A stretch of DNA of 64,000 nucleotides from JAWKIW01 sp046331175 (lineage in GTDB: Bacteria > Actinomycetota > Acidimicrobiia > Acidimicrobiales > Acidimicrobilacustridaceae), in NCBI GenBank assembly GCA_046331175.1, contig JAXLRI010000006.1:186001-250000 (forward strand). The letters are read 5' to 3'. The translations under genes were made by a program, and so were the position numbers. The first letter of the stretch is position 1. Every line of letters starts with the position of its first letter. This document shows, piece by piece, positions 48,611 through 56,438 of this stretch. The notes below the pieces were generated by a model. That model saw nothing but the letters and a program-made list of their open reading frames with translations, made no database searches and was not told the origin of the DNA.

Positions 48611-50317
48611 TGTCCCGGTTCATGGTTGACATCGCGGCTCCGGTAGTCGTGTGACAGGTTTCGGCGCGGGTCCGGTTCATGTGCGACAGGGGTTCCGGTA
48701 CATGTGTGACATCGGGTCCGGGTGATCTGCGACGCGCGGCTGGCTGACGGGCTGTGCTTCTTGGTCGACGGAGTCGATCAAGGGGTGTCGTCGTGTTGGT
48801 GGAGCTCGGGCTCGTGGAACAGCGGCATGTGGCGGTGTTGGAGGTCCTCGACGGGGTCCCGGTGACCGAGGTCGCCGCCCGGGCGGGGGTGTCGCGCCAG
48901 ACGGTGCACCGGTGGTTGACCCGCTATGCGGCCCGCGGGTTGGCGGGCCTGGTCGATGGGTCGAAGGCGCCAGGTTCGTGTCCTCATCAGATGGCTCCGG
49001 AGACCGAGGCGCTGATCGTGGCCATGCGGGTCGAGCATCCGGGGTGGGGGCCGGTGACGATCGGTCATTGGCTCGAACGCCAAGGCGTGTTCCCGCTGCC
49101 GGGTCGCTCCTCGATCTATCGGTGCCTGGTCCGTCACGGGCTGATCACCCCGGAGGCCCGGAAACGCAAGAAGGCCGACTACAAGCGTTGGGAGCGGTCC
49201 CGTTCGATGGAGCTGTGGCAGATGGACATCGTCGGCGGCGTCCGTCTCGTCGATGGTTCTGAGGCCAAGGTCGTCACGGGGGTGGATGATCACTCGCGGT
49301 TCTGTATCTCGGCGTTGGTTGTGCCGCGGGCGACGGCCCGGCCGACGTGTGACGCGTTGGCGTTGGCGATGCGCCGCCACGGTGTCCCAGAAGCGATCCT
49401 GACGGACAATGGGAAGGTGTTCACGGGCCGGTTCGGTCCCGGCACGGGCGAGGTGCTGTTCGATCGGATCTGCCGGGAGAACGGCATCCGGCATCTGCTC
49501 ACGGCGCCTCGGTCGCCGACCACGACCGGCAAGATCGAGCGGTTCCACCGCACGTTGAAAGACGAGCTGGTTCGTGGCGTGGTGTTCGACAGCATCGAGG
49601 ACGCGCAGGTCCGGATCGACGCGTGGGTGCAGCACTACAACTACGACCGGCCGCACCAGGGCATCGGGATGGTCCCGCCGGCGCGCCGGTTCGCGCTCGC
49701 GAAGCCCATGTCGTCGACGCTTGAGCTCGCCGGTGCAGCGCCGGACACAACCGAGCCGGTTCCGACGGCCACGCGGCGGGTGGGCGCGAACGGGCAGATC
49801 TCGTTCGCCGCAGCGCGCTACATGGTCGCCCGCTGGCTCGCCGGGGAGACCGTCGAGCTGATCTGCGAAGACGGCCTTGTGCACATCCATCACCGTGGGG
49901 TGCTCGTCGCGACCCACGCCCGCCGCCACGACCCTGGCCGTCAAGCGGCTGCCATCGCTCGTGGCAAGCAGCGGACACCCCGACGAGTGACACCACGGCC
50001 GTCGGCGTCGGCCGTGTCGGTGACCCGCAAGGTCGACAGCTCAGGCAACGTGTCCTTCGCCGCCACGACCTACCGGGTCGGCAACAAGTTCCGTCGCCGC
50101 CAAGTCCAAGTCGCCGTCGTCGCCGGCACCGTCGAGATCTCGATCGGCGAAGAGCTCATCCGCGTCCACCCGATCCGCCACGACCGCACCCGCGAACACG
50201 GTGCCCTCGCCAACCCCGGTGGCCGACCCCACCGGATCAACGCCGCCTCATGAACCCCCGACCAGGTGTCGCACATCTACCGGACCCCGAAGGTCGCACG
50301 AGTACCGGACCTTGACA
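48611..50317. mobile_element. IS481-family insertion sequence
   Basis: Ends begin TGTC on both sides and carry multiple copies of a ~21-bp motif like CCGGTACATGTGTGACA: five on the left (CCGG at 48615, 48640, 48672, 48695 and 48718) and two in inverted orientation on the right (50264-50311). These are probably transposase-binding sites. The exact boundaries are an estimate, and no target duplication is seen. Confidence 0.65.
48793..50253 (+). CDS. IS481-family DDE transposase
   Basis: 486 residues. N-terminal HTH (VTEVAARAGVSRQTVHRWLTRYAARG), then an rve/DDE core with the three acidic residues in LWQMDIVGG, LTDNGKVFTG and TTGKIERFHRTLKDEL. A ~150-residue C-terminal domain with two similar halves (VGANGQISFAAARYMVARW and VDSSGNVSFAATTYRVGNKF) resembles the beta-barrel of Mu-type transposases. 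GTG at 48793 is chosen as the start of the conserved region; the frame is open to 48754. The gene looks intact. Confidence 0.9.
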   Translation: MLVELGLVEQRHVAVLEVLDGVPVTEVAARAGVSRQTVHRWLTRYAARGLAGLVDGSKAPGSCPHQMAPETEALIVAMRVEHPGWGPVTIGHWLERQGVFPLPGRSSIYRCLVRHGLITPEARKRKKADYKRWERSRSMELWQMDIVGGVRLVDGSEAKVVTGVDDHSRFCISALVVPRATARPTCDALALAMRRHGVPEAILTDNGKVFTGRFGPGTGEVLFDRICRENGIRHLLTAPRSPTTTGKIERFHRTLKDELVRGVVFDSIEDAQVRIDAWVQHYNYDRPHQGIGMVPPARRFALAKPMSSTLELAGAAPDTTEPVPTATRRVGANGQISFAAARYMVARWLAGETVELICEDGLVHIHHRGVLVATHARRHDPGRQAAAIARGKQRTPRRVTPRPSASAVSVTRKVDSSGNVSFAATTYRVGNKFRRRQVQVAVVAGTVEISIGEELIRVHPIRHDRTREHGALANPGGRPHRINAAS

Positions 50318-50351
50318 CGTTGAAGCGCCCCGGGTTTCGTGGAGGCTCTGG

Positions 50352-51293
50352 CTATTGGGTCACGGCCAGGTCGGCTGTGACGGTCTGACGGGAGTAGGCG
50401 TCTTCGTGGGCGGCGGGGGTGGTGTAGCCGGCGCCGGTGGTGATGGTGCCGTGGCGGCGGCGGTTGTTGAACCAGTCGACGTAGGTCATGGTGGCGAACT
50501 CGACGTCTTCGATCCCTGACCAGGGGCCGTGCCGGTAGATGAGCTCCCACTTGTAGAGCCCGTTGAACGACTCCGCCAGGGCGTTGTCGTAGCTGTCGCC
50601 CTTGGAGCCGACCGACGCGACGATCTCGTTGGCCTCCAGCCGGTCGGTGTAGCGGATGGCGAGATACTGCACGCCGCGGTCGCTGTGATGGACCAGGCCC
50701 GACAGGTCTGCGCCGGCGCGTTGGCGGTTCCAGATCGCCATCTCCAACGCATCGATCGCCAGGTCCGAGCGAAGGGACTTCGATGCCTGCCACCCGACGA
50801 CCATGCGGGAGAACACGTCGACGATGAACGCCAGGTACACCCAACCCGAGTGGGTCTTGACGTAGGTGATGTCGGCCACCCACAACCGGTTCGGTGCCGG
50901 CGCCCGGAACTGGCGGTCGACGAGGTCGGCGGGCCGCTCGAGGGTCTGGTCGCCCTCGGTCGTGCGCACCCAGGTGCGGCCCCGCCGACAGCCAGCCAGG
51001 CCCATCTCCCGCATCAGCCGCTCGACCCGGCAGCGACCGACGCGGACGCCGTCGACGTTGTTGAGGTGGTCCCAGACCTTGTCGGCCCCGTACACCTGCA
51101 GGTTGGCGTCATAGACCCGGCGGATCTCGGTCTTCAGCTCGGCGTCACGCACAGCCCTCGCCGACGGAGGGCGCCGCTTGGCGGCGTGGTAGGTCTGGGG
51201 AGCGATCCCGCACACGGCGCAGATCGGCTCGACTCCCCACACCAGCCCCTCGGCGGTGCGACGGTGCCGGTTGGCGTCGATGAACGCGATCAC
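50352..51293 (-). CDS. IS3-family transposase OrfB (DDE integrase core)
   Basis: 313 residues. HTH_21-like N-terminus (VIAFIDANRHRRTAEGLVWGVEPICAVCGIAPQTYHAAKRR), then the integrase core with Asp in RLWVADITYVKTHSGWVYLAFIVDVFSR, Asp in VHHSDRGVQYLAIRYTDRL, and Glu in YDNALAESFNGLYKWELI. This is the DD35E set, so it looks active. Its GTG overlaps the TGA of orfA (GTGA), either by coupling or by -1 frameshifting as in other IS3 elements. Stop is TAG at 50352. Confidence 0.93.
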   Translation of the reverse strand: MIAFIDANRHRRTAEGLVWGVEPICAVCGIAPQTYHAAKRRPPSARAVRDAELKTEIRRVYDANLQVYGADKVWDHLNNVDGVRVGRCRVERLMREMGLAGCRRGRTWVRTTEGDQTLERPADLVDRQFRAPAPNRLWVADITYVKTHSGWVYLAFIVDVFSRMVVGWQASKSLRSDLAIDALEMAIWNRQRAGADLSGLVHHSDRGVQYLAIRYTDRLEANEIVASVGSKGDSYDNALAESFNGLYKWELIYRHGPWSGIEDVEFATMTYVDWFNNRRRHGTITTGAGYTTPAAHEDAYSRQTVTADLAVTQ

Positions 51294-51610
51294 CTCTTGG
51301 ACTGGCGGTCGAGCTCCGCCCCGAAGAAAGCCGACGCCGCCTTCAAGATCTCGTTCGCTCTGCGCAGCTCGGCGTTCTCGCGCTTGAGCCGCTTGATCTC
51401 GGCCGACTCCTGCGAGGTCACCCCCGGTCGGGTGCCACCGTCGATCTCGGCACGGCGGACCCACTTGCGCACCGTCTCCGGCGTCGGGCCCAGCTTGTCG
51501 GCGACCGAGCAGATCGCCTCCCACTGCGAGTCGTGCTCGTGCTGGTGCTCGAGCACCATCCGCACCGCCCGCTCACGCAGCTCGGTCGGGTACTTCCCAT
51601 GTCGTGGCAT
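51290..51610 (-). CDS. IS3-family transposase OrfA
   Basis: 106 residues. The HTH_Tnp_1 domain (KYPTELRERAVRMVLEHQHEHDSQWEAICSVADKLGPTPETVRKWVRRAEID) is followed by a leucine-zipper coiled coil (ESAEIKRLKRENAELRRANEILKAASAFF). ATG at 51610 after AAGGATGGAG; a GTG at 51625 is also possible. It ends in the overlap with orfB. Confidence 0.93.
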   Translation of the reverse strand: MPRHGKYPTELRERAVRMVLEHQHEHDSQWEAICSVADKLGPTPETVRKWVRRAEIDGGTRPGVTSQESAEIKRLKRENAELRRANEILKAASAFFGAELDRQSKR

Positions 51611-51660
51611 GACTCCATCCTTCACTCAAGGTATGGAGCCTCCACGGATCCCGGGGCGCT

Positions 51661-52260
51661 TCAGAGCACCGGTTCATTGCCGCCGTCCTCGCCGTTCCAT
51701 GCGGCGTTGCGCACAAGGATGTCAACGTCAGGATCGACGTCGACCGAAGCCCCCTCAGGCTCTTCTGGTTCATCGTCAGGAGGCGGAGGAGCGTCGGGGT
51801 CGTCGGGCACCGGCTCCGCGAGCAGGCCTTGCGAGAAGCGGATTGCGAGAGTCTTGCCGAACTCCTTGGGGACAGGGTGTTGGACGAACCAGCAGGAATG
51901 AACCGAGTTCAGGTATCGGGCTATGGCGAACGAGACCAACCCCTGATAGTTGGTGCCTGCGGAGCGCATCAGCGAGTTGCGGACCGAGGACTCGATCTTC
52001 GTGGCCGCATCCGGCTTGCCCTGGTGCTTGACTTCCATTCGCGCTCGGATCGAGGCGAGCGTCACGTCGAACGTCCCGACGAGGTGTCGCGTCAGATCGA
52101 ACAGAGGGTGCTCCTCGGCGTCGGTGTCGGCCAGCCGATTGAGATAGTCGCCGATGCAGGGTCCGATGACGCCAACGGGGTCGTCGGCGCGCTTCCGGAT
52201 GCTCGCCATGAGGCCCTCATTCATGAGCCGAGCTCGCGCCAGGTGTTCATCCGCCGACAT
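51661..52260 (-). pseudogene. PD-(D/E)XK restriction-endonuclease-like gene, 3' end cut by the IS3 element
   Basis: 199 residues remain. The stop TGA is the first three bases of the IS3 terminal repeat, so the original C-terminus is gone and is not found on the far side of the element. The middle part (ARMEVKHQGKPDAATKIESSVRNSLMRSAGTNYQGLVSFAIARYLN, then HPVPKEFGKTLAIRF) and the late DPDVDILVRN, which looks like the first catalytic Asp of this nuclease superfamily, point to a type II restriction enzyme. The ExK half would lie in the lost part. The adjacent vsr supports this. Family assignment is inferred from pattern only. Confidence 0.6.
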
Positions 52261-52297
52261 GGGGTGACCCTATCCCGCGGCGCCGTTGCACGACCGG

Positions 52298-52303
52298 TAC
52301 CGT
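52298..52303 (+). promoter_or_regulatory. -10 box of the vsr promoter, probably leaderless
   Basis: TACCGT, 7 nt before GTG 52311; no ribosome-binding site between. Confidence 0.4.
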
Positions 52304-52310
52304 GAACGCG

Positions 52311-52763
52311 GTGACCTCACGCCGCTCATTCGCTTCGTCAGCAGCAGTGCGGGCGAAGATGCAGGCCCAGCGACAGCGAGACACGCTGCCCGAATTGAAG
52401 CTCCGGCGGGAACTCCACAGGCGTGGCTTGCGCTACTTCGTCCATCGACAACCGGTCCCGGGCCTACGGCGGCAGGCGGACATCGTGTTCCCTCGCGCTC
52501 GGGTCGCTGTATGGGTAGACGGCTGCTTCTGGCACGGGTGCCCCGAGCATGGCAAGAGGGACCATGCTGTGAACGCGGAGTTCTGGTCAGCGAAGCTTCA
52601 GAAGACGGCCGACCGAGATCGCGACACCGACGCTCGCGCCACTGCCGAGGGGTGGGCTGTCGTGAGGGTATGGGAGCACGAAGACCACGTAGAGGTCGCG
52701 GACCGGATCCTCGACCTCGTGCGGTCACGCGTCGGAACCCAAGAACATCCACTGCCGACGTAG
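52311..52763 (+). CDS. vsr: Very short patch repair endonuclease (Vsr)
   Basis: 150 residues. Catalytic Asp in LRRQADIVFPRARVAVWVDGC, zinc/active-site motif FWHGCPEHGK, and FWSAKLQKTADRDRDTDARATAEGWAVVRVWEHE are all diagnostic of Vsr. It nicks at T:G mismatches that arise from deamination of 5-methylcytosine, and normally accompanies a cytosine-5 methyltransferase. No such enzyme is present here. GTG at 52311 is chosen from the -10 spacing; an in-frame GTG three codons earlier is possible. The following 180 bp to attR holds only the ACGTAGCC repeats. Confidence 0.92.
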   Translation: MTSRRSFASSAAVRAKMQAQRQRDTLPELKLRRELHRRGLRYFVHRQPVPGLRRQADIVFPRARVAVWVDGCFWHGCPEHGKRDHAVNAEFWSAKLQKTADRDRDTDARATAEGWAVVRVWEHEDHVEVADRILDLVRSRVGTQEHPLPT

Positions 52764-52949
52764 CCAGAAACGTAGCCACCGGCCCGCAATCGCTGTCGTC
52801 CCACCACGCGACGACCGTCGCGACTCGCTCGCAGTCGACGGCACCGGTCGGACGCAAGACCCCCTGCTGACCTGCTTGTTCACGTCGGACACGACGGCAC
52901 GAACCGATCGAGATCGGCACGCTCAGACGCTTATTGGACAAGCAAGACG

Positions 52950-52998
52950 CTGCTTTGCAAGCAGGGGGTCGTGGGTTCGAGTCCCATCAGCTCCACTC
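52950..52998 (+). repeat. attR: right copy of the 49-bp tRNA-derived direct repeat
   Basis: Identical to 48471-48519. It begins in the anticodon stem, so it is a tRNA-Ala 3'-half fragment and not a functional gene. Confidence 0.85.
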
Positions 52999-53033
52999 GA
53001 GGGCCACGAACCGCCCCCCCCCACCCGGGGACG

Positions 53034-53933
53034 TCACCAGCTGGTGCTGGTGGCGGTGGAGGTGCCGGCGAGGTTGTAGACGACGCCACCCTCGCCGAAC
53101 ACCGAGCAGGTGGCGATCCGGCCCGGGCCCTGCACCCGCAGCCACGGCACGGTGCCCGGGCCCTGCAGGCCGATGCCGCTCCCGCCGAGGTGCTCGAGGT
53201 GCAGCTGCATGCCGACCGTCGCGTCCTTGTAGACGAGCGCGCCGCCCTGCACCAGCAGCGACTCGCCGTCGGCCAGGTCGCGCAGGAAGACGTTGCCGGG
53301 CACGTGCAGGAGGAGCAGCCCCGGACCCTTCGACTGGAAGCGGTCGATGAACTGGCCGACCGGGTAGTGGCGCTTCGAGTCGTTGCCCTCGCGGACGTTG
53401 TAGTGGATGTTCGTGTGCGACCACGAGTAGTCGACGCTGGTGGTCGCGGTCAGGAACTGGTGCTCCCGGACGTCGACCGCCTGGCCGTCGTCGAGCGGCA
53501 CCGCGACCAGCTCGCCGCAGTGGTCCTGGGAGAAGGCGAGGTGGCCGGGCCCCGTCGCCGTCATCATCACGATCGGCAGGCCGCCCAGGCTCCGCGTGAA
53601 CGCCCCCGACAGCGACATCGGCGCCAGCTTCACCACGGGATCGGACCAGAGCAGCACGTGGTGGCAGAAGAACACCTCTTCGTCGCCCGAGAGGGCCAGC
53701 TCGGCGATCGGTACCTGACCACCGGTGATCAGCGCCGTGGCCCGCCCGAACTGGATGCGCGTCATGTCCGGGATGGGCGGCAGCTCGGTCCAGCCCGAGT
53801 CGTCCCGGCTGCGGGTGACGTCGATCGGCGCGCCGCAGCTCGGACAGGTCAGGCCGGACCCGTCGCTCTGCTGGCGGCAGAAGGGGCAGGTGTAGCGCTC
53901 GGTGGCGCCGACGGCGGTCTCGACGGTGCTCAT
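53034..53933 (-). CDS. AIM24-family protein with N-terminal zinc ribbon (copy 2)
   Basis: 299 residues. A zinc ribbon (CPFC...CPSC, residues 16-34) and DSGWTELPPIPDM linker lead into an AIM24/TIGR00266 domain (GGLPIVMMTATGPGHLAFSQDHCGELVAVPLDDGQAVDVREHQFL is its core). The fold is a beta-helix; function of the family is not established. It ends GTSTATSTSW, right next to attR. ATG at 53933, 8 bp after the stop of the first copy. The N-terminal ribbon is not part of the standard family. Confidence 0.82.
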   Translation of the reverse strand: MSTVETAVGATERYTCPFCRQQSDGSGLTCPSCGAPIDVTRSRDDSGWTELPPIPDMTRIQFGRATALITGGQVPIAELALSGDEEVFFCHHVLLWSDPVVKLAPMSLSGAFTRSLGGLPIVMMTATGPGHLAFSQDHCGELVAVPLDDGQAVDVREHQFLTATTSVDYSWSHTNIHYNVREGNDSKRHYPVGQFIDRFQSKGPGLLLLHVPGNVFLRDLADGESLLVQGGALVYKDATVGMQLHLEHLGGSGIGLQGPGTVPWLRVQGPGRIATCSVFGEGGVVYNLAGTSTATSTSW

Positions 53934-53941
53934 CGTCCGCC

Positions 53942-54733
53942 TCAGCCGTGGTGGTCCATCGACTGGATCCCGACGCGGCCGGGTCCGGTCATCTCGGCGA
54001 GGTAGAGGCCGTGGCGGGTGAGCCCGGTCTTCACATCCAGCTGGTGCACGTCCATCGTCACCGACGAGTCCTTGTAGAGGAACCCGCCGGGGTCGACGAG
54101 CACCTTCTCGCCGGCGGCGAGCGTGCGCTCCATCACGTTGCCATAGCCGTGCAGGAGGAGCGCCCCGGCTTGCTGGCCGGTGGTGAAACGGTCCATGTAG
54201 AGCCCGTCGTCGCCGTGCACCAGGTTCGTGTAGCCCTTCAGCTGGATGAACGAGTAGCTGATGCTCTGGGTGCCGGCGAGGAAGGCGTGCCCGCGAGCGT
54301 CGAGCTCGACGGACGGGTCCATCGGCAGGACGACGACCTCGCCGGACGCATCTCGCGAGAACGCGATGCGTCCGGGCCCGGTCGCGGTGGTCACGACGTA
54401 GGGCATGCCGCCGAACATCCGACTGAGGCCGCCGCCGACCTTCATCGAGGCGATCGCCAGGTCCTCGTCCTTCCACAGCATCGTCTTGGCCTCGAAGAAG
54501 ATGCCGTCGCCGGCGGCGAGGCTCACGTCGGCCACCGGGACCAGCGCGCCCGTGACCTGGCACCGGCTGCCGCCGCCGAAGGAGAACTCGGCCAGGTCGA
54601 CCAGGCGCGGCGCCTGGCGCCAGCCCGAGTCGCTGACGACGTTGCTGACGTCGAGCGGGGCGCCGCAACGGGCGCACGTCGTGGCGCCCGGCTCGTTCTG
54701 GGCCTGGCACCAGCTGCAGACGATCCGTTCCAC
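53942..54733 (-). CDS. AIM24-family protein with N-terminal zinc ribbon (copy 1)
   Basis: 263 residues. Zinc ribbon CSWC...CARC (residues ~6-24) and GWRQAPRLVDL linker, then the AIM24 domain (GGMPYVVTTATGPGRIAFSRDASGEVVVLPMDPSVELDARGHAFL). It is a paralogue of the gene just downstream, sharing the order of motifs throughout. GTG at 54733 follows AGGGGG; a longer in-frame start at 54832 would add an unconserved leader. Both proteins are probably cytoplasmic since no signal peptide is visible. Confidence 0.82.
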   Translation of the reverse strand: MERIVCSWCQAQNEPGATTCARCGAPLDVSNVVSDSGWRQAPRLVDLAEFSFGGGSRCQVTGALVPVADVSLAAGDGIFFEAKTMLWKDEDLAIASMKVGGGLSRMFGGMPYVVTTATGPGRIAFSRDASGEVVVLPMDPSVELDARGHAFLAGTQSISYSFIQLKGYTNLVHGDDGLYMDRFTTGQQAGALLLHGYGNVMERTLAAGEKVLVDPGGFLYKDSSVTMDVHQLDVKTGLTRHGLYLAEMTGPGRVGIQSMDHHG

Positions 54734-54834
54734 GTCGTGCCCCCTCACCGGCGACGACCCCCACGGCCCCGCGCCGGAGGGCACGGTAGCCCGAACCACT
54801 TCGACGTCGCCGTCGGGGACCGCAGCCCCCACCG

Positions 54835-55527
54835 CTACTCGGGCCGAGCGACCTCGATGGTCCGCAGGTAGGGACCCATCACGACGAGGGCGTGATCGAC
54901 CTGGGCGTCGATCTGCTCGTCGAGGTCGTCGATCTCGACGCCCAACATGATCCGCTCGTGGAGCTTGCCCTGGATCATCCCGAGGTAGGTCTCGGCATCA
55001 CGGCGCGGGTCGGGGCTGCCGATCTCGGCCAGCTCATCGGTGACGATGGCGACCGCACGCTCGGTGATCTCCTCGGCGAACAGCGGACCGAGGCCGTGCT
55101 CCCCGTCGGCGTAGGCGATCCGCTGCAGGGCGAGGGCCTCGGGCAAGTAGCAGCCGTGCAGGTAGTTGCGACCCAGCTGGCGCAAGCGCTCCTCGGAGGT
55201 GGTGGCCGAGTCGAGCCCGACGTGGAGGAGCGGCTCGATCAGGGCCGCGAGGCGCACGAGCGCCGACCGCAGGAGGCCGGCCTTGTCGCCGAAGTGGCGG
55301 TAGAGCGTCTCCTTGGACGCCTTGGCCGACGTGGCCACGGCGTGCATGCTGAACCGCCGGTAGCCGTCGCGCAGCAGGACCCGCAGGGTGTGGTCGAGCA
55401 GGCGCGCCTGGAGGGCGTCGACGGTCGGGTCGCCGGTCGGATCGCCGGCCACCGGGGCCGACCGGCCGGACGACGCGGCCGGGGGACGGGCCGCACGGTC
55501 GTCGGCGGTGGCGGATCGGGCGGCCAT
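54835..55527 (-). CDS. TetR-family transcriptional regulator
   Basis: 230 residues. A ~35-residue disordered head precedes the HTH (LLRDGYRRFSMHAVATSAKASKETLYRHFGDKAGLLRSAL), which is clearly TetR. The ligand domain (~85-230) resembles AefR/TetR_C_7 types but cannot be matched to a ligand. ATG at 55527. A perfect 22-bp palindrome lies 24 bp upstream and between this gene and the divergent sterol-desaturase-like gene, which is the probable target. Confidence 0.9.
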   Translation of the reverse strand: MAARSATADDRAARPPAASSGRSAPVAGDPTGDPTVDALQARLLDHTLRVLLRDGYRRFSMHAVATSAKASKETLYRHFGDKAGLLRSALVRLAALIEPLLHVGLDSATTSEERLRQLGRNYLHGCYLPEALALQRIAYADGEHGLGPLFAEEITERAVAIVTDELAEIGSPDPRRDAETYLGMIQGKLHERIMLGVEIDDLDEQIDAQVDHALVVMGPYLRTIEVARPE

Positions 55528-55551
55528 GGGCCGACCCTACCGCGTGCACGC

Positions 55552-55573
55552 AACCGTACCGTACGGTACGGTT
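55552..55573. promoter_or_regulatory. Perfect 22-bp TetR-type operator palindrome
   Basis: Starts AACCGTACCGT at 55552 and continues as its exact reverse complement to 55573. It contains TACCGT and TACGGT, -10-like hexamers on each strand. It lies 24 bp before the tetR start and 64 bp before the start of the divergent desaturase gene. Confidence 0.85.
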
Positions 55574-55637
55574 CCGTCGGACGAGCGGCCGTCGTCCACG
55601 CGACGACGGCGCACCGGGGGAGACGGGAGGTCCGACC

Positions 55638-56420
55638 ATGGGGAACGGCGTGCTGCAGTCGGCGTGGAACGGGCTGCGCGACCACCTCGGTGGCTTCGTG
55701 GGGTCGCCGGGCTTCCTGCTGTCGGCGGTCGTGATCGGCATCTACGTTCCCGGGATCATCTTCTCGGTGGTCGACGTGGGAATCGCCAAGCGGATGACGT
55801 GGCGCCAGAGCTGGGCCGTCTACTGGCGGGCGATGAAGTGGTACAGCGCCCTGTACATCGGGGCGCTGGCGGTGTTCGTCTTCGCCCCGCTCCCGTTCCA
55901 CTTCGCCGTGCCCGACACGGCGCCGACGGTCACCGAGGTCCTGCGCGACCTGGTCCTGTACTTCCTGATCGGCGACTTCTTCTCGTACTGGTGGCACCGC
56001 GTCGAGCACCAGCAGGGGTGGTACGCGAAGCGGGTGCACCGCGTGCACCACGCCGATCGGCCCCCGCTCAGCATCTGGACGGCGATGGTCGTGCACCCGG
56101 TCGAGGGCTTCTCGGTGTTCCTGTTCTTCCACCTCTACGGGATCGTCGGCACGCTCACCGGCACGCTCCACCTGTTCACCTTCGCCGTCACCGCCTTCGC
56201 CATGACCGCGGTCAACATGGTCACGCACTGCGGCTACCGGCTGCCCGGCTACGACGCGGTGTTCGCCCACGCGGCCGGCCACGACCTGCACCACGCCAAC
56301 CGCAAGCCGACCAACATCTCGGTGGTCCTGTCGATCTGCGACCGGCTCTTCGGGACCTACCAGCCGGCGAGCTACAAGACCCAGCCCCGCCCCGCGGCCG
56401 CGAGTGCCTCGACGAGCTGA
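55638..56420 (+). CDS. Fatty acid hydroxylase/sterol desaturase-family membrane di-iron enzyme
   Basis: 260 residues with about five membrane helices. The eight-His di-iron set is visible: HRVEH (WWHRVEHQQ), HRVHHAD, HPVEG and HCGYRLPG, then HDLHHAN near the end. The SYWWHRVEH motif is typical of the family. It would use molecular oxygen to hydroxylate or desaturate a lipid, sterol or carotenoid. GGGAGG precedes the ATG. Control by the divergent TetR protein is likely. Substrate not identifiable. Confidence 0.9.
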   Translation: MGNGVLQSAWNGLRDHLGGFVGSPGFLLSAVVIGIYVPGIIFSVVDVGIAKRMTWRQSWAVYWRAMKWYSALYIGALAVFVFAPLPFHFAVPDTAPTVTEVLRDLVLYFLIGDFFSYWWHRVEHQQGWYAKRVHRVHHADRPPLSIWTAMVVHPVEGFSVFLFFHLYGIVGTLTGTLHLFTFAVTAFAMTAVNMVTHCGYRLPGYDAVFAHAAGHDLHHANRKPTNISVVLSICDRLFGTYQPASYKTQPRPAAASASTS

Positions 56421-56438
56421 TCGCAGCCGGGCCCCCGC

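Larger units (their letters stand above)
50321..51663. mobile_element. IS3-family insertion sequence
   Basis: Terminal inverted repeats begin TGAAGCGCCCCGGG and run ~28 bp with a few mismatches (50321-50348 and 51636-51663). It encodes orfA and orfB on the minus strand. The flanking bases (CGT on the left, GAG on the right) do not match, so there is no target duplication, and a deletion at one end is likely. Confidence 0.88.
48520..52998. mobile_element. Remnant integrative element at tRNA-Ala (island between attL and attR)
   Basis: A 4.5-kb stretch between the identical 49-bp repeats, with lower GC than the rest of the window. It holds two insertion sequences, a truncated restriction-endonuclease-like gene and vsr. 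No integrase, excisionase or replication gene is left. Short repeats of ACGTAGCC occur at both ends (48575 and 48590 on the left, two near 52757-52780 on the right), in the position expected for integrase arm-binding sites. Confidence 0.75.

Noticed and set aside
48462..48680. 72-codon minus-strand frame ending GADGTRTHDPLLAKQVL across the tRNA.
   Set aside because: This peptide is a well-known artefact of reading tRNA genes backwards; it is tRNA sequence, not a protein.
50321..51663. Composite transposon formed by the two insertion sequences.
   Set aside because: They belong to different families (IS481 and IS3) and lie side by side with no shared cargo between them.
52950..52998. Second tRNA-Ala gene.
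   Set aside because: Only the 3' half is present; the acceptor 5' strand and D-arm are missing, so it is an attachment-site copy.
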